A stretch of DNA of 40,378 nucleotides from an uncultured Gammaproteobacteria bacterium (lineage in GTDB: Bacteria; Pseudomonadota; Gammaproteobacteria; SZUA-140): positions 1 to 40,378 of the forward strand of contig CALZHD010000035.1 in the NCBI GenBank assembly GCA_945787155.1, read 5' to 3'. Below, piece after piece: positions 8,121-17,489 of this stretch. Under the pieces are notes generated by a model. It did not search any database and had not been told where the DNA came from. It saw only the letters and a program-made list of their open reading frames with translations. The position numbers and the translations under genes are program-made. Position 1 is the first letter of the stretch; the number at the start of each line of letters is the position of its first letter.

Positions 8121-8939
8121 ATGTTTGATCGTGTGCGAGAAGATATTAAATGTGTTTTTGAACGGGACCCTGCCGCACGCAACACGTTTGAGGTGTTGAC
8201 GACCTATCCTGGAGTACATGCAGTACTGTTTCATCGCTGCAGTCATTCGTTGTGGAATTTCGGCCTGACCTGGCTGGCACGAATGCTTTCGACTGTGGCG
8301 CGCTGGTTGACCGGGGTCGAGATCCATCCTGCGGCGAAGATTGGGCGGCGTTTTTTCATTGACCATGGTATGGGGGTCGTGATTGGTGAAACCGCCGAAA
8401 TTGGTGATGATTGCACGCTCTATCATGGCGTGACGTTAGGTGGCACCAGTTGGAATAAAGGCAAGCGTCATCCGACATTGGCTAATAATGTCGTCGTCGG
8501 TGCGGGTGCCAAGGTGCTTGGGCCGATCACTGTCAACGAAGGGGCGCGTATCGGTTCCAATGCGGTGGTCTCCAAAGATGTGCCCGCGGGCGCTACGATG
8601 ATAGGGGTGCCGGGACATGTCGCGCGCAGTAATAAAGATGTCAATGTCAAAAAGCGCCGAGAGTTTGCCAAAAAAATTGGTTTTGATGCGTATGGGGTTT
8701 CGCAGGACGCGACCGACCCTGTGGCTAATGCGGTTAATTGCATGCTGGATCATATCCATGCAATGGATGGGAAATTAGAGGAGGTCAATACGGCGCTTAA
8801 ACAACTGGGTGCTGAAGTTGACGCCTCACCGCTGCCTGAGCTTGATCTTTATAATATTGATTCTGAAGGAAAAAAGAATGACTCTTTAAGTTCTGATAAG
8901 GGTGGTAGTGGTGACTCTGGGCCGTCAAATAAATCTTGA
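8121..8939 (+). CDS. cysE: Serine O-acetyltransferase CysE
   Basis: 272 residues, with AGGA seven bases before the ATG. It makes O-acetyl-L-serine from serine and acetyl-CoA, the precursor of cysteine. The short N-terminal helical region (1-65) is followed by hexapeptide-repeat left-handed beta-helix turns, the active-site segment [12 protein letters not shown] (His82), [10 protein letters not shown] and a C-terminal VPGHVARS. This is the short SAT form often found beside iscR. Residues from about 180 on diverge: a helical stretch and then a Ser/Gly/Asp/Lys-rich tail of about 30 residues, which replaces the usual C-terminal peptide that binds CysK. The stop codon overlaps the -35 box of the iscR promoter. 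Cysteine made through CysE supplies the desulfurases encoded downstream. Confidence 0.95.
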   Translation: MFDRVREDIKCVFERDPAARNTFEVLTTYPGVHAVLFHRCSHSLWNFGLTWLARMLSTVARWLTGVEIHPAAKIGRRFFIDHGMGVVIGETAEIGDDCTLYHGVTLGGTSWNKGKRHPTLANNVVVGAGAKVLGPITVNEGARIGSNAVVSKDVPAGATMIGVPGHVARSNKDVNVKKRREFAKKIGFDAYGVSQDATDPVANAVNCMLDHIHAMDGKLEEVNTALKQLGAEVDASPLPELDLYNIDSEGKKNDSLSSDKGGSGDSGPSNKS

Positions 8940-8956
8940 CTAAAACAATCAACAAT
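8932..8956 (+). promoter_or_regulatory. IscR type 1 operator upstream of iscR
   Basis: The core TTGACTAAAACAATCAA (8936-8952) fits the published type 1 IscR consensus YYGACTRWWWYAGTCRR with one mismatch, and the full 25-base site matches at 21 positions by my count. It covers the -35 box and most of the spacer of the iscR promoter, so [2Fe-2S]-IscR binding should block RNA polymerase, as in E. coli. Confidence 0.8.
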
Positions 8957-8963
8957 GTAGAAT
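8936..8963 (+). promoter_or_regulatory. Sigma70 promoter of the isc operon
   Basis: TTGACT (8936-8941), 16 bases, then TAGAAT (8958-8963), 35 bases before the iscR start. The -35 box overlaps the final codons of cysE. The ribosome site is AAAGGT near 8984. Confidence 0.75.
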
Positions 8964-8997
8964 GCTTATTACCTTACAATTACAAAGGTAGATTGAT

Positions 8998-9489
8998 ATG
9001 AAATTGACAACAAAAGGGCGCTACGCAGTCACTGCGATGCTTGATTTGGCGTTACATGCGCAGGAAGGCCCAGTGCCACTGGCTGATATTTCACAGCGCC
9101 AGGGAATTTCGCTTTCTTATCTTGAGCAGTTGTTTGCCAAGTTACGCAAACAGGGGCTTGTTGATAGTGCGCGCGGCCCAGGTGGTGGTTACCGTTTAAG
9201 TAGAGCTTCGAATGAAATTGCAGTGGCGGATGTTGTCACCGCAATCGATGAGAAGGTCGATGCAACTCGTTGTGGTGGTATGGGTAATTGCCAGGACGGC
9301 AAGCCATGTTTGACGCATGAGTTATGGTCTGATCTGAGTCGTCAGTTGTATGAATTTCTGGAAAATATCAGCCTGGGACAGTTGGTTGAACGTAATGCGG
9401 TCAAAGACATCGCTGCGCGTCAGGATAGTATGCAGAAGCAGAGCCAGAGCGCAACATTTGCATCTGTTGCAGGTGGAGGTGTGAGCTAA
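8998..9489 (+). CDS. iscR: Fe-S cluster regulator IscR (Rrf2 family)
   Basis: 163 residues. N-terminal winged helix ([19 protein letters not shown], then the recognition helix [14 protein letters not shown] and wing GPGGGYRL) and the three cluster-binding cysteines C92, C98 and C104, at exactly the E. coli positions ([14 protein letters not shown]). With a [2Fe-2S] cluster it represses the isc promoter; the apo form regulates other targets. The first gene of the operon, preceded by a type 1 site, so autorepression is well supported. The C-terminal tail is Gln/Ser-rich as usual. Confidence 0.98.
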   Translation: MKLTTKGRYAVTAMLDLALHAQEGPVPLADISQRQGISLSYLEQLFAKLRKQGLVDSARGPGGGYRLSRASNEIAVADVVTAIDEKVDATRCGGMGNCQDGKPCLTHELWSDLSRQLYEFLENISLGQLVERNAVKDIAARQDSMQKQSQSATFASVAGGGVS

Positions 9490-9519
9490 CCAGCTTTGGA
9501 TGATGGCTAGTTAGGGGTG

Positions 9520-10671
9520 ATGTCCATTTATCTGGATCATAATGCAACAACCCCAGTCGATGCTCGAGTGCTTGAGGCGATGTTGCCATATTTACAGGGC
9601 TGTTATGGCAATCCTTCAAGCGGTCATCGATTAGGCCGCGAATCACAACGGGCATTGCAACGCGCAAGAGAGCAGGTTGCAATGTTGGTGGGCGTGCAGC
9701 CGACGCAGGTTGTTTTTACCAGCGGCGGTACAGAGGCCAATAATCTTGCACTGAAGGGTGTGATGGCAATGGCCGACGCGGGAAGTAGGTTTGTCGTCAG
9801 TGCAGTGGAGCACTCATCGGTTTTACAGTCCGCATATGCTCTGGAATTAGCGGAGTATGAGCTTAACGTTGTGGGCGTGGATGACAGTGGCGTTGTTCAA
9901 CCTGCCACGTTTGAGCAGGCCCTGATGGAAGGCAGAACCTCTTTGGCATCAGTGATGCTAGCCAATAATGAGACTGGGGTGGTGCAGGATATCGCTCGGT
10001 TGAGTGAGGTGGCAAGGCGCCGCGGTGTGGTGATGCATACCGACGCGGTACAGGCACTGGGTAAAATGCCGGTGGATTTTGAGGCGTTGGGTGTTGCAGC
10101 GATGAGTATCTCAGCGCACAAGATATACGGCCCGAAAGGGGTCGGTGCGTTGGTGATGGAGAAAGGGTTGGCACTGCAGCCAATGTTGCATGGCGGTGGT
10201 CATGAAGCGGGATTGCGAGCCGGCACTGAAAATCTGCCAGGTATTGTTGGTTTTGGCGCGGCTGCGGAGATATTGCAAGCAGAACTGAATCCGCGAATTG
10301 AACATAGCTTCCGGTTACGCAGGTATGCCGAACAGGCGTTGCAGAAGATACCGGAGGTGGTGGTTTTTGCTCAACGGGCAATACGCTTGCCTAATACCAT
10401 TTTCTTTGCAGTGCAGGGAATTGAAGGGGCGACCCTGCTGATGAGTCTGGATCGTGATGGTATTGCAGTTTCAAGTGGTTCTGCCTGTGCAAGTGGTAGT
10501 GGTGAGCCTAGCCATGTGTTGCGGGCAATGGGCGTGGAAGATGGTTTGGCTTATGGTGCGGTGCGGGTTAGCTTTGGCAGTGAGAATACGGTTGAAGAGG
10601 TTGATCTACTGATTTCGTCGCTACAGCGACAGATCGAAAGCTTATTGAAGCTGAATAGTGCCTGGGCGTGA
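9520..10671 (+). CDS. NifS-like cysteine desulfurase, second copy in the isc operon
   Basis: 383 residues (ATG at 9520; a GTG at 9517 is equally possible after AGGGG). It is a PLP-dependent class V enzyme converting cysteine to alanine plus an enzyme persulfide. Visible: DHNATTPVD at the N-terminus, the PLP lysine in [10 protein letters not shown] (K201), and the catalytic loop SSGSACASGSGEPSH (C323). It resembles group I NifS/IscS but ends in a short tail (ESLLKLNSAWA) and lacks the [15 protein letters not shown]-type tail by which IscS docks IscU. It lies 30 bases after iscR and 52 before iscS, so it belongs to the same transcript. Its sulfur acceptor is unknown; it may feed IscU less efficiently, or thiolation and other paths. 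Clearly a paralogue, not a recent duplicate: identity with the next gene is moderate. Confidence 0.93.
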   Translation: MSIYLDHNATTPVDARVLEAMLPYLQGCYGNPSSGHRLGRESQRALQRAREQVAMLVGVQPTQVVFTSGGTEANNLALKGVMAMADAGSRFVVSAVEHSSVLQSAYALELAEYELNVVGVDDSGVVQPATFEQALMEGRTSLASVMLANNETGVVQDIARLSEVARRRGVVMHTDAVQALGKMPVDFEALGVAAMSISAHKIYGPKGVGALVMEKGLALQPMLHGGGHEAGLRAGTENLPGIVGFGAAAEILQAELNPRIEHSFRLRRYAEQALQKIPEVVVFAQRAIRLPNTIFFAVQGIEGATLLMSLDRDGIAVSSGSACASGSGEPSHVLRAMGVEDGLAYGAVRVSFGSENTVEEVDLLISSLQRQIESLLKLNSAWA

Positions 10672-10723
10672 TAGGTGTTTCTGCTTTGAGTCTGAATGTT
10701 TGTTTAAGGAATGACTGAGAATA

Positions 10724-11950
10724 ATGAGTAAAAAAGAAAAAGTGCCTGTGTATCTGGATTATGCTGCGACGACGCCGGCAGACCCACGAGTGGCAGAGAA
10801 GATGATGGCATGTCTGACAATGGATGGCGACTTCGGTAATCCTGCTTCACGTTCGCACGTGTTTGGCTGGAAGGCGGATGAAGACGTCAAGCAGGCGCGT
10901 GAGTATGTTGCTGCGTTGGTCAATGCTGATCCTAGAGAGATTGTCTGGACCTCGGGTGCCACTGAGTCAGATAACCTTGCGATCAAGGGCGTTGCTCACT
11001 TTTACCAGAAAAAAGGCAAGCACATCATCACCTGTAAAACTGAGCACAAGGCAGTGCTTGATACCTGTCGTCAGCTGGAGCGCGAAGGGTATGAGGTGAC
11101 CTATTTAGACGTTGAAAACAGTGGCCTCCTCGATATGAAGGCGCTGGAAGAGGCGATCCGTGACGATACAATCCTGATCTCAATTATGCATGTCAATAAT
11201 GAAACAGGTGTGGTGCAGGATATCGCTGCAATTGGCGAGCTGGCGCGTAGTAAGGGTGTTATTTTTCATTGTGATGCCGCGCAGAGTGCCGGCAAGATTG
11301 AGATCGATCTGGAGAAGATGAAGGTCGATCTGATGTCTTTCTCCGGACATAAAATTTATGGTCCGAAGGGAATTGGCGCGCTATATGTTCGTCGCAAGCC
11401 ACGTATTCGCATCGAGGCGCAGATGCATGGTGGTGGCCATGAGCGCGGCATGCGCTCCGGCACCCTGGCAGTGCATCAAATTGTCGGCATGGGTGAGGCG
11501 TTTCGGATCGCAAAGGAAGAGATGGCAGATGAATCGGCACGTCTTCTGGCGCTACGCGAGCGACTGCTGAATGGTTTCAGCGATATGGAAGAGATCTATG
11601 TTAATGGCGATCTTTCTCATCATGTTCCAGGGCTGCTGAATATCAGTTTTAATTTTGTTGAGGGTGAGTCGCTGATCATGGCGTTGAAGGATATTGCAGT
11701 CTCTTCCGGTTCTGCCTGTACCTCAGCGAGCCTTGAGCCCTCTTACGTATTACGTGCGCTGGGGCGAGAAGATGAGCTGGCACATAGTTCGATCCGTTTT
11801 TCATTGGGGCGTTTTACGACTGAAGCAGATGTGGATTACACCATTGAGCTGGTGCGACAGAAGGTAGATAAGCTCAGGGAACTCTCGCCATTGTGGGAGA
11901 TGTTTAAAGATGGTGTTGACCTGTCAAAGGTACAGTGGGCAGCACATTAA
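10724..11950 (+). CDS. iscS: Cysteine desulfurase IscS
   Basis: 408 residues, close to E. coli IscS (404). It releases sulfur from cysteine and passes it to IscU and other acceptors in the cytosol. PLP lysine in [10 protein letters not shown] (K210) and active-site loop [15 protein letters not shown] (C332) are intact. The C-terminal segment [18 protein letters not shown] is the IscU-docking tail of true IscS, which identifies this copy rather than the preceding paralogue as the housekeeping enzyme. N-terminus [19 protein letters not shown] is standard. iscU follows 20 bases later. Confidence 0.98.
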   Translation: MSKKEKVPVYLDYAATTPADPRVAEKMMACLTMDGDFGNPASRSHVFGWKADEDVKQAREYVAALVNADPREIVWTSGATESDNLAIKGVAHFYQKKGKHIITCKTEHKAVLDTCRQLEREGYEVTYLDVENSGLLDMKALEEAIRDDTILISIMHVNNETGVVQDIAAIGELARSKGVIFHCDAAQSAGKIEIDLEKMKVDLMSFSGHKIYGPKGIGALYVRRKPRIRIEAQMHGGGHERGMRSGTLAVHQIVGMGEAFRIAKEEMADESARLLALRERLLNGFSDMEEIYVNGDLSHHVPGLLNISFNFVEGESLIMALKDIAVSSGSACTSASLEPSYVLRALGREDELAHSSIRFSLGRFTTEADVDYTIELVRQKVDKLRELSPLWEMFKDGVDLSKVQWAAH

Positions 11951-11970
11951 GCTGGTTAGGAGAATATAAA

Positions 11971-12354
11971 ATGGCATATAGTGATAAAGTTCTGGACCAT
12001 TACGAGAATCCACGTAACGTGGGTTCTTTTGATAAAGACGACAATGCGGTGGGCACCGGTATGGTGGGGGCTCCTGCGTGTGGCGACGTGATGAAGTTGC
12101 AGATTAAGGTCAGCGATGAGGGCGTGATTGAAGATGCCAAGTTCAAGACCTATGGTTGTGGTTCTGCGATTGCATCCAGTTCCTTACTAACGGAGTGGGT
12201 TAAAGGTAAAACGCTGGCGCAGGCGAGTGAGATCAAGAATACTGAGATCGCTGAAGAGCTGGCACTACCGCCAGTAAAAGTTCACTGTTCAGTGCTGGCG
12301 GAAGACGCTATTAAAGCAGCGGTTGAAGACTATAATAGTAAAAAAACCGCTTAA
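11971..12354 (+). CDS. iscU: Fe-S cluster scaffold IscU
   Basis: 127 residues from the ATG at 11971, preceded by TTAGGAG; a GTG-started extension into the end of iscS is an artefact. The scaffold on which clusters are built before transfer. Ligand cysteines C37 (PACGD, with Asp39), C63 (YGCGSA) and C106 (KVHCS) are all present, as is the HscA recognition motif LPPVK (99-103). Same length and numbering as the E. coli protein apart from one residue. Confidence 0.98.
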   Translation: MAYSDKVLDHYENPRNVGSFDKDDNAVGTGMVGAPACGDVMKLQIKVSDEGVIEDAKFKTYGCGSAIASSSLLTEWVKGKTLAQASEIKNTEIAEELALPPVKVHCSVLAEDAIKAAVEDYNSKKTA

Positions 12355-12393
12355 TGGTGGCGTAACAGCACTGATTGAGATGAGAAGAGAGTT

Positions 12394-12717
12394 ATGGGAA
12401 TTACGGTAACAGAGTCTGCAGCCAAGCATATAAATGGCTACCTTGAGACGCGAGGCAAAGGAATTGGCTTGCGTCTAGGTGTCAAGACATCTGGTTGCTC
12501 AGGGTACGCCTATGTCTTTGAAGTGGCAGACGAGATAGAAAAAGATGATGTCGTGATCGAAAATCACGGCGTTAAGGTGATCGTTGATCCCAAGAGTCTT
12601 CTCTATCTTGATGGCACTGAGCTTGATTATACGCGTGAAGGGCTGAACGAAGGTTTTAAGTTTAATAACCCAAACGTAGCAGATACCTGCGGCTGTGGTG
12701 AGAGTTTCACGGTCTGA
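12394..12717 (+). CDS. iscA: Fe-S assembly A-type carrier IscA
   Basis: 107 residues with the three conserved cysteines C35 (SGCSGY), C99 and C101 (CGCGESF), as in E. coli. A-type carriers receive clusters from the scaffold and help mature [4Fe-4S] enzymes. Lies 39 bases after iscU in the operon; ribosome site AGAAGAGAG is near the start. Confidence 0.97.
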   Translation: MGITVTESAAKHINGYLETRGKGIGLRLGVKTSGCSGYAYVFEVADEIEKDDVVIENHGVKVIVDPKSLLYLDGTELDYTREGLNEGFKFNNPNVADTCGCGESFTV

Positions 12718-12751
12718 TTTAAGGTTGTAAAAGAGCAGGTTTTAGCCCGTC

Positions 12752-13288
12752 ATGGGATCAATTTTTTCCAAAGATTACTTTGCGTTGTTTAATCTACCTG
12801 TTGCCTATGATCTTGATCATGAGGTTTTGACGCGACGCTATCGTGAAATGCAGGGGATGATCCATCCTGATCGCTTTGTTAATGCGACTGAAAAAGAACG
12901 TCGAGTTTCGGTACAGCTGACGGCGTTGACTAATGAAGCCTATCAGACGCTAAAGACACCGCTGACACGTGCCAGGTATCTATTACAGTTACGTGGTGTG
13001 GATATTGATGACTCGGTTACTAGCAAGGATATTGCATTTCTCACTGAGCAGATTGAGTTGCGCGAACGTCTCGAAGATGTGCGCCATAGTGCGGATGTAG
13101 AGGGTGAGTTACTGAAACTAGGTGGAGAATTGCAAAGTCGCCTCGTAGGCTTGCAGCAGACATTGCAGGATGTTTTTCTGGATGAATCCCCTGATGCTCT
13201 AGAGAAGGCGCATCGGCTATATGATGAGATGCAATTTATCTCTCGTTTGAATGATGAGCTGGATGAAATTGAAGATGCGCTCGACTAA
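12752..13288 (+). CDS. hscB: Co-chaperone HscB (J-type)
   Basis: 178 residues, family length. The N-terminal J domain carries HPD at 38-40 and SKDYFALFNLP at the start. The C-terminal three-helix domain (about 90-178) binds IscU. HscB stimulates HscA ATPase and presents IscU to it. Next in operon order after iscA. Confidence 0.96.
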   Translation: MGSIFSKDYFALFNLPVAYDLDHEVLTRRYREMQGMIHPDRFVNATEKERRVSVQLTALTNEAYQTLKTPLTRARYLLQLRGVDIDDSVTSKDIAFLTEQIELRERLEDVRHSADVEGELLKLGGELQSRLVGLQQTLQDVFLDESPDALEKAHRLYDEMQFISRLNDELDEIEDALD

Positions 13289-13326
13289 ATAAGGTCGGTG
13301 TGACGCAAAGGATTATTGATTAGATT

Positions 13327-15207
13327 ATGGTGTTGTTTCAGATAAGTGAGCCCGGGGAGACGCAAGTCCAGCGTCAACATCACCTCGCAGTGGGTATCGA
13401 CCTTGGTACCACCAACTCGTTGGTGGCAACCGTGCGTGATGGTCGTGCCGAGACAATGATCAACGCTCAGGGCGATCATCACTGTCCTTCCGTTGTCCGT
13501 TACTTTGCAGATAAGCCGCCAGTTGTGGGGCAGGAGGCAAAAGATGCCGCTTATCAGGATCCACTGAATACCGTGGCGTCGGCCAAACGTCTGTTGGGTC
13601 GAGGGGTGGCGGATATTGAGACCACTGCCAATAAGCTTCCCTATGAGTTTTCCAAATCAGAGAGCGGTACGCCGCTTATTCGCACCGTAGCAGGTGATAT
13701 CAGCCCGGTAACAGTCTCCGCCGATATCCTCAAGACTTTGATGCAACAGGCAGAGGCGGATCTGGGGGGTGAGCTTGATGGTGTCGTGATCACAGTACCG
13801 GCTTATTTTGATGACGCACAACGTCAGGCGACCAAAGATGCTGCACGACTTGCCGGACTCAAGGTGTTGCGCCTGCTAAATGAACCGACGGCCGCGGCGG
13901 TGGCCTATGGGCTCGATAGTGGCTCCGAGGGTGTTCACGTTGTTTATGATTTTGGCGGTGGTACCTTCGATGTATCAATCCTGCGTTTTAGTCGTGGTGT
14001 GTTTGAGGTGATGGCCACTGCCGGTGACTCTGCACTAGGTGGCGATGATGTTGATCGGGTGGTGGCTGAATGGATCATGAGCGAGGCGAGTCTCGGCGAT
14101 GATATTGAGCATAGTCAACTGCGTCGCGTCATTGGCGAAGCTAATCGAGCCAAAGAGGCGTTGACTACAGCGGATGTCGTACCGCTTTCTGTTGAGGGTG
14201 TTAATGGTAGCCAATGGCTGGGTGCCCTTACCCGGGCTGCTTTCGAGCGCTTAATCGAACCGCTGATTCAGCGCACTTTGCGTCCCTGCCGCCGTGCCCT
14301 GCGTGATGCCGGTTTGAGCGCTGCTGATATCCAGGATGTGGTGATGGTCGGCGGTTCGACCCGAATTCCGCGTGTGCGCGAATGTGTTGGCGAGTTCTTT
14401 GGACGTGAGCCGATGATCGACATCGATCCGGATAAAGTGGTCGCCGTGGGCGCTGCGATTCAGGCCGATATTCTGGTGGGTAACAAGCCAGGCGATGAGA
14501 TGTTGTTGCTGGATGTGATTCCTTTGTCACTCGGGCTGGAGACGATGGGCGGGCTGGTTGAAAAGCTGGTGCCGCGTAATACGACGATTCCGGTGGTGCG
14601 TGCGCAGGAATTTACCACCTTCAAAGATGGGCAGACTGCGATGTCGATTCATGTGCTGCAGGGTGAGCGTGAGTTGGTGGCCGATTGTCGCTCACTGGCG
14701 CGTTTTGAGCTGCGTGGTATCCCGCCGATGAATGCTGGTGCTGCGCGTATCCGGGTGACCTTTCAGGTCGATGCGGATGGGCTACTCAGTGTCTCGGCGC
14801 AGGAGCTGACCAGTGGTGTTGAGAGTAGTATTGAGATCAAGCCGTCCTATGGTCTGACTGAGGGTGAGGTGGAGAAGATGTTGTCTGATTCATTACTCTA
14901 CGCAGAAGACGATGTTAAAAAACGACGTCTGCATGAGCAGCTCGTTGATTCCGCGCGCCTCATTGAAGCGGTTGAAGCGGCGCTGGGTATGGATGGAGAG
15001 GGGATGTTGACGAAACAAGAGTGTGTTTCAATCAAGGCGGCATTACAGTCCTTGAAGGATGTGCAGCAGCAGGGTGAAGATATTGCGGCGATTAAGGCAG
15101 CACACGACAAGTTGGAACGTACCACGAGTGACTTTGCTGCGCGACGGATGGATGTGCATATTAATGAAGCGCTATCGGGTAAACTCCTCGACCAGATAAT
15201 CGATTAA
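13327..15207 (+). CDS. hscA: Fe-S assembly Hsp70 chaperone HscA
   Basis: 626 residues. Hsp70 ATPase signatures: [11 protein letters not shown] at 20-30, [14 protein letters not shown], and [14 protein letters not shown]. The substrate-binding domain follows from about residue 395. The N-terminal LFQISEPG leader is specific to HscA over DnaK, and the C-terminal DnaK-type tail is absent. HscA uses ATP to promote release of clusters from IscU via the LPPVK motif. Starts 38 bases after hscB. Confidence 0.97.
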   Translation: MVLFQISEPGETQVQRQHHLAVGIDLGTTNSLVATVRDGRAETMINAQGDHHCPSVVRYFADKPPVVGQEAKDAAYQDPLNTVASAKRLLGRGVADIETTANKLPYEFSKSESGTPLIRTVAGDISPVTVSADILKTLMQQAEADLGGELDGVVITVPAYFDDAQRQATKDAARLAGLKVLRLLNEPTAAAVAYGLDSGSEGVHVVYDFGGGTFDVSILRFSRGVFEVMATAGDSALGGDDVDRVVAEWIMSEASLGDDIEHSQLRRVIGEANRAKEALTTADVVPLSVEGVNGSQWLGALTRAAFERLIEPLIQRTLRPCRRALRDAGLSAADIQDVVMVGGSTRIPRVRECVGEFFGREPMIDIDPDKVVAVGAAIQADILVGNKPGDEMLLLDVIPLSLGLETMGGLVEKLVPRNTTIPVVRAQEFTTFKDGQTAMSIHVLQGERELVADCRSLARFELRGIPPMNAGAARIRVTFQVDADGLLSVSAQELTSGVESSIEIKPSYGLTEGEVEKMLSDSLLYAEDDVKKRRLHEQLVDSARLIEAVEAALGMDGEGMLTKQECVSIKAALQSLKDVQQQGEDIAAIKAAHDKLERTTSDFAARRMDVHINEALSGKLLDQIID

Positions 15208-15232
15208 TCACCTGTTAAAGCGGAATGTAACC

Positions 15233-15571
15233 ATGCCAAAACTGATTTTTTTACCCCACGAAGTGCTTTGCCCGGAAGGGGCGGTGATCGAGGCCGATGC
15301 CGGCAAGACCATCTGCAATATCGCGCTCGAAAATGATATTGCGATTGAGCATGCCTGTGAGATGTCGTGCGCCTGTACCACCTGTCATGTCTATGTGCGC
15401 GAGGGCGGAGAGTCCTTAAATGAGGCTGAAGAGCTTGAGGATGATATGCTTGACAAGGCGTGGGGGCTCGATCCCGACTCTCGTCTCAGTTGTCAGACGA
15501 TTGTAGCGGATAAGGATCTGGTGGTAGAGATTCCGAAGTACACCATCAATATGGTCTCAGAACAGCATTAA
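15233..15571 (+). CDS. fdx: [2Fe-2S] ferredoxin Fdx of the isc system
   Basis: 112 residues. Adrenodoxin-type ferredoxin with cluster cysteines C42, C48, C51 and C87, and the extra Cys46, all at E. coli Fdx positions (ACEMSCACTTCHVY ... LSCQT). It donates electrons during cluster assembly on IscU/IscS. The highly acidic stretch EAEELEDDMLDKAWGL is the partner-binding helix. Confidence 0.97.
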   Translation: MPKLIFLPHEVLCPEGAVIEADAGKTICNIALENDIAIEHACEMSCACTTCHVYVREGGESLNEAEELEDDMLDKAWGLDPDSRLSCQTIVADKDLVVEIPKYTINMVSEQH

Positions 15572-15597
15572 TTCGGCCAGTGAAAGGAGTAATTTGA

Positions 15598-15798
15598 ATG
15601 GAACTGAAATGGACGGACTCCCTCGAAATCGCCATTGCGCTGGATGAAAAATATCCGGATGTTGATCCTTTGACGGTACGATTTGTCGACCTTTCCGATT
15701 GGGTTCAGTCACTTGAAGCGTTTGATGACGACCCAGCTCACTGTGGTGAACGGGTATTAGAGGCAATTCAGATGGCGTGGATCGAAGAGCGCGAGTAG
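15598..15798 (+). CDS. iscX: IscX, small acidic Isc accessory protein
   Basis: 66 residues, exactly the family length, beginning MELKWTDSLEIAIALDEKY and containing the conserved VRFVDLSDWV and DDP..C segments. IscX binds IscS and iron and modulates desulfurase activity. Last gene of the isc operon; a strong terminator follows 77 bases later. Ribosome site AAAGGAG near 15583. Confidence 0.96.
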   Translation: MELKWTDSLEIAIALDEKYPDVDPLTVRFVDLSDWVQSLEAFDDDPAHCGERVLEAIQMAWIEERE

Positions 15799-15874
15799 CG
15801 GGCGCAGTCATTAGCCACTTGCAAGATTGCTAGATTCCGGCTAAGGCGTTAAAATATCTATTGAATTCGGTCAT

Positions 15875-15899
15875 GCAAACCCGCCTTGTGCGGGTTTGC
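15875..15899 (+). terminator. Rho-independent-type hairpin at the end of the isc operon
   Basis: Perfect 10-base stem GCAAACCCGC / GCGGGTTTGC with loop CTTGT, followed by TGTTATTTA. The T-tract is imperfect, so termination may be partial and ndk may be read through. Confidence 0.75.
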
Positions 15900-15933
15900 T
15901 GTTATTTAGAGCATATCGCGGAGTAATCATTTA

Positions 15934-16365
15934 ATGTCCATTGAGCGTACCTTATCCATTGTTAAACCTGATGCCGTTGCCAAGAATCATATTGGTGAGA
16001 TCTATAGCTGTTTTGAAAAGGGTGGCTTGAAAATCGTTGCCGCCAAAATGATGCAGCTGACGCGCGAGCAGGCAGAAGGTTTTTACGCGGTACATAAAGA
16101 GCGTCCTTTCTTTAATGATCTGGTGAGCTTTATGATCTCTGGTCCAGTGATCGTTCAGGTACTGGAAGGTGAAAATGCGATCCTCAAACATCGTGATCTG
16201 ATGGGCGCGACCAATCCTGCTGAAGCGGCTGAAGGCACCATCCGTGCACGCTTTGCCAGTAGTATTGATGAAAATGCAGTGCATGGTTCTGATGCCGCGG
16301 ATACCGCACAGAATGAGATTGCATTTTTCTTTGAGCCCAACGAGCTGTGCGCACGTACTCGCTAA
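15934..16365 (+). CDS. ndk: Nucleoside diphosphate kinase Ndk
   Basis: 143 residues, typical length. N-terminal [12 protein letters not shown], the active-site histidine H117 in NAVHGSDA, and C-terminal EIAFFF are all canonical. It transfers the gamma phosphate between nucleoside tri- and diphosphates via phospho-His in the cytosol. CGGAG lies just ahead of the start. The isc, ndk, rlmN, pilF, rodZ, ispG, hisS order is conserved in gammaproteobacteria. Confidence 0.98.
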   Translation: MSIERTLSIVKPDAVAKNHIGEIYSCFEKGGLKIVAAKMMQLTREQAEGFYAVHKERPFFNDLVSFMISGPVIVQVLEGENAILKHRDLMGATNPAEAAEGTIRARFASSIDENAVHGSDAADTAQNEIAFFFEPNELCARTR

Positions 16366-16388
16366 CTAATAGATTGGGTAATGATAGT

Positions 16389-17489
16389 TTGGAGACACAA
16401 TCCAAAGTTAACCTGCTGAATCTCGATCAGCAGGCAATGAAGGCCTTCTTCGCCGAGCGGGGCGAGAAGGCCTTTCGTGCTTCTCAGCTATTGAAATGGC
16501 TCTATCAACAAGGCGTCGATGATATCGATACCATGACCAATCTCGGTAAAGCGCTGCGTACCAAGTTGAAAGAAGCGTGCGAGATCGTGATGCCTGAGGT
16601 GGTTTACGAGCAGCCCTCAAAAGATGGTACGGTGAAATGGTTGTTGCAGCTTGCTGATGGTAACTGTATTGAAACTGTCTATATTCCCGAAGGTGATCGC
16701 GGCACCTTGTGTGTTTCATCTCAGGTCGGCTGTGCACTTAAATGTAGTTTCTGTTCTACTGCTCGCCAGGGCTTCAATCGCAACCTGGAAGTTCACGAGA
16801 TCATCTCGCAGGTGCGTATTGCTGCCCGTACATTGGGTGGTGGTGTGAAAGATGGTCGCGCCATCACCAACGTGGTGATGATGGGGATGGGTGAGCCACT
16901 GCTTAACTTTGATAACGTTGTCAGTGCGATGGATCTGATGATGGACGATCTCGCCTTCGGGCTTTCCAAGCGTCGCATTACGTTAAGTACTGCGGGCGTG
17001 GTGCCGGCGTTAGATCAATTGCGCGAAGTCTCTGATGTTAGTTTGGCCGTTTCGCTGCATGCCACCAATGATGAGCTGCGTAACGAAATTGTGCCAATCA
17101 ACAAAAAATATCCAATCAAGGAGTTGCTTGAGGCGTGTCGGCGTTATATCGCAGACAAGCCACATCGCAAGGTGACCTTCGAGTATGTGATGCTTGAGGG
17201 CATCAATGATAGTGTTGCTGAAGCAAAAAAACTGGTTAAACTGCTTGAAGGCATCCCATCCAAGGTTAATCTGATTCCATTTAATCCATTTCCAGAAACG
17301 GACTACCAGTCATCCAGTCGAGAGGTGATTGACCGTTTTCAGGAGACACTGATTAATGCAGGTCTGGTGACGATTCGGCGTAAAACTCGCGGTGAAGATA
17401 TCGATGCCGCCTGTGGTCAGCTGGTGGGTAAGGTGAAGGATCGTAGTCGACGAAGCGCTAGCTTCGGCGTAATAAAACAGGTGAGTTAG
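16389..17489 (+). CDS. rlmN: 23S rRNA/tRNA adenine-C2 methyltransferase RlmN
   Basis: 366 residues if the TTG at 16389 is used; TTG 16374 and a GTG at 16347 (overlapping ndk) are in frame too, and no start has a good ribosome site. It is a radical SAM dual-specificity enzyme that methylates A2503 of 23S rRNA and A37 of some tRNAs. The [4Fe-4S] motif is CALKCSFC (C115, C119, C122), SAM-binding [10 protein letters not shown] follows, and the C-terminal methyl-shuttling cysteine lies in AACGQL. The N-terminal [15 protein letters not shown] aligns with the family. It depends on the Fe-S machinery encoded upstream. Confidence 0.96.
   Translation: METQSKVNLLNLDQQAMKAFFAERGEKAFRASQLLKWLYQQGVDDIDTMTNLGKALRTKLKEACEIVMPEVVYEQPSKDGTVKWLLQLADGNCIETVYIPEGDRGTLCVSSQVGCALKCSFCSTARQGFNRNLEVHEIISQVRIAARTLGGGVKDGRAITNVVMMGMGEPLLNFDNVVSAMDLMMDDLAFGLSKRRITLSTAGVVPALDQLREVSDVSLAVSLHATNDELRNEIVPINKKYPIKELLEACRRYIADKPHRKVTFEYVMLEGINDSVAEAKKLVKLLEGIPSKVNLIPFNPFPETDYQSSSREVIDRFQETLINAGLVTIRRKTRGEDIDAACGQLVGKVKDRSRRSASFGVIKQVS

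Noticed and set aside
9863-10381. 172-codon antisense frame within the NifS-like gene
   Set aside because: Shadow of the well-supported desulfurase; Pro/Thr/His-rich composition typical of antisense reading.
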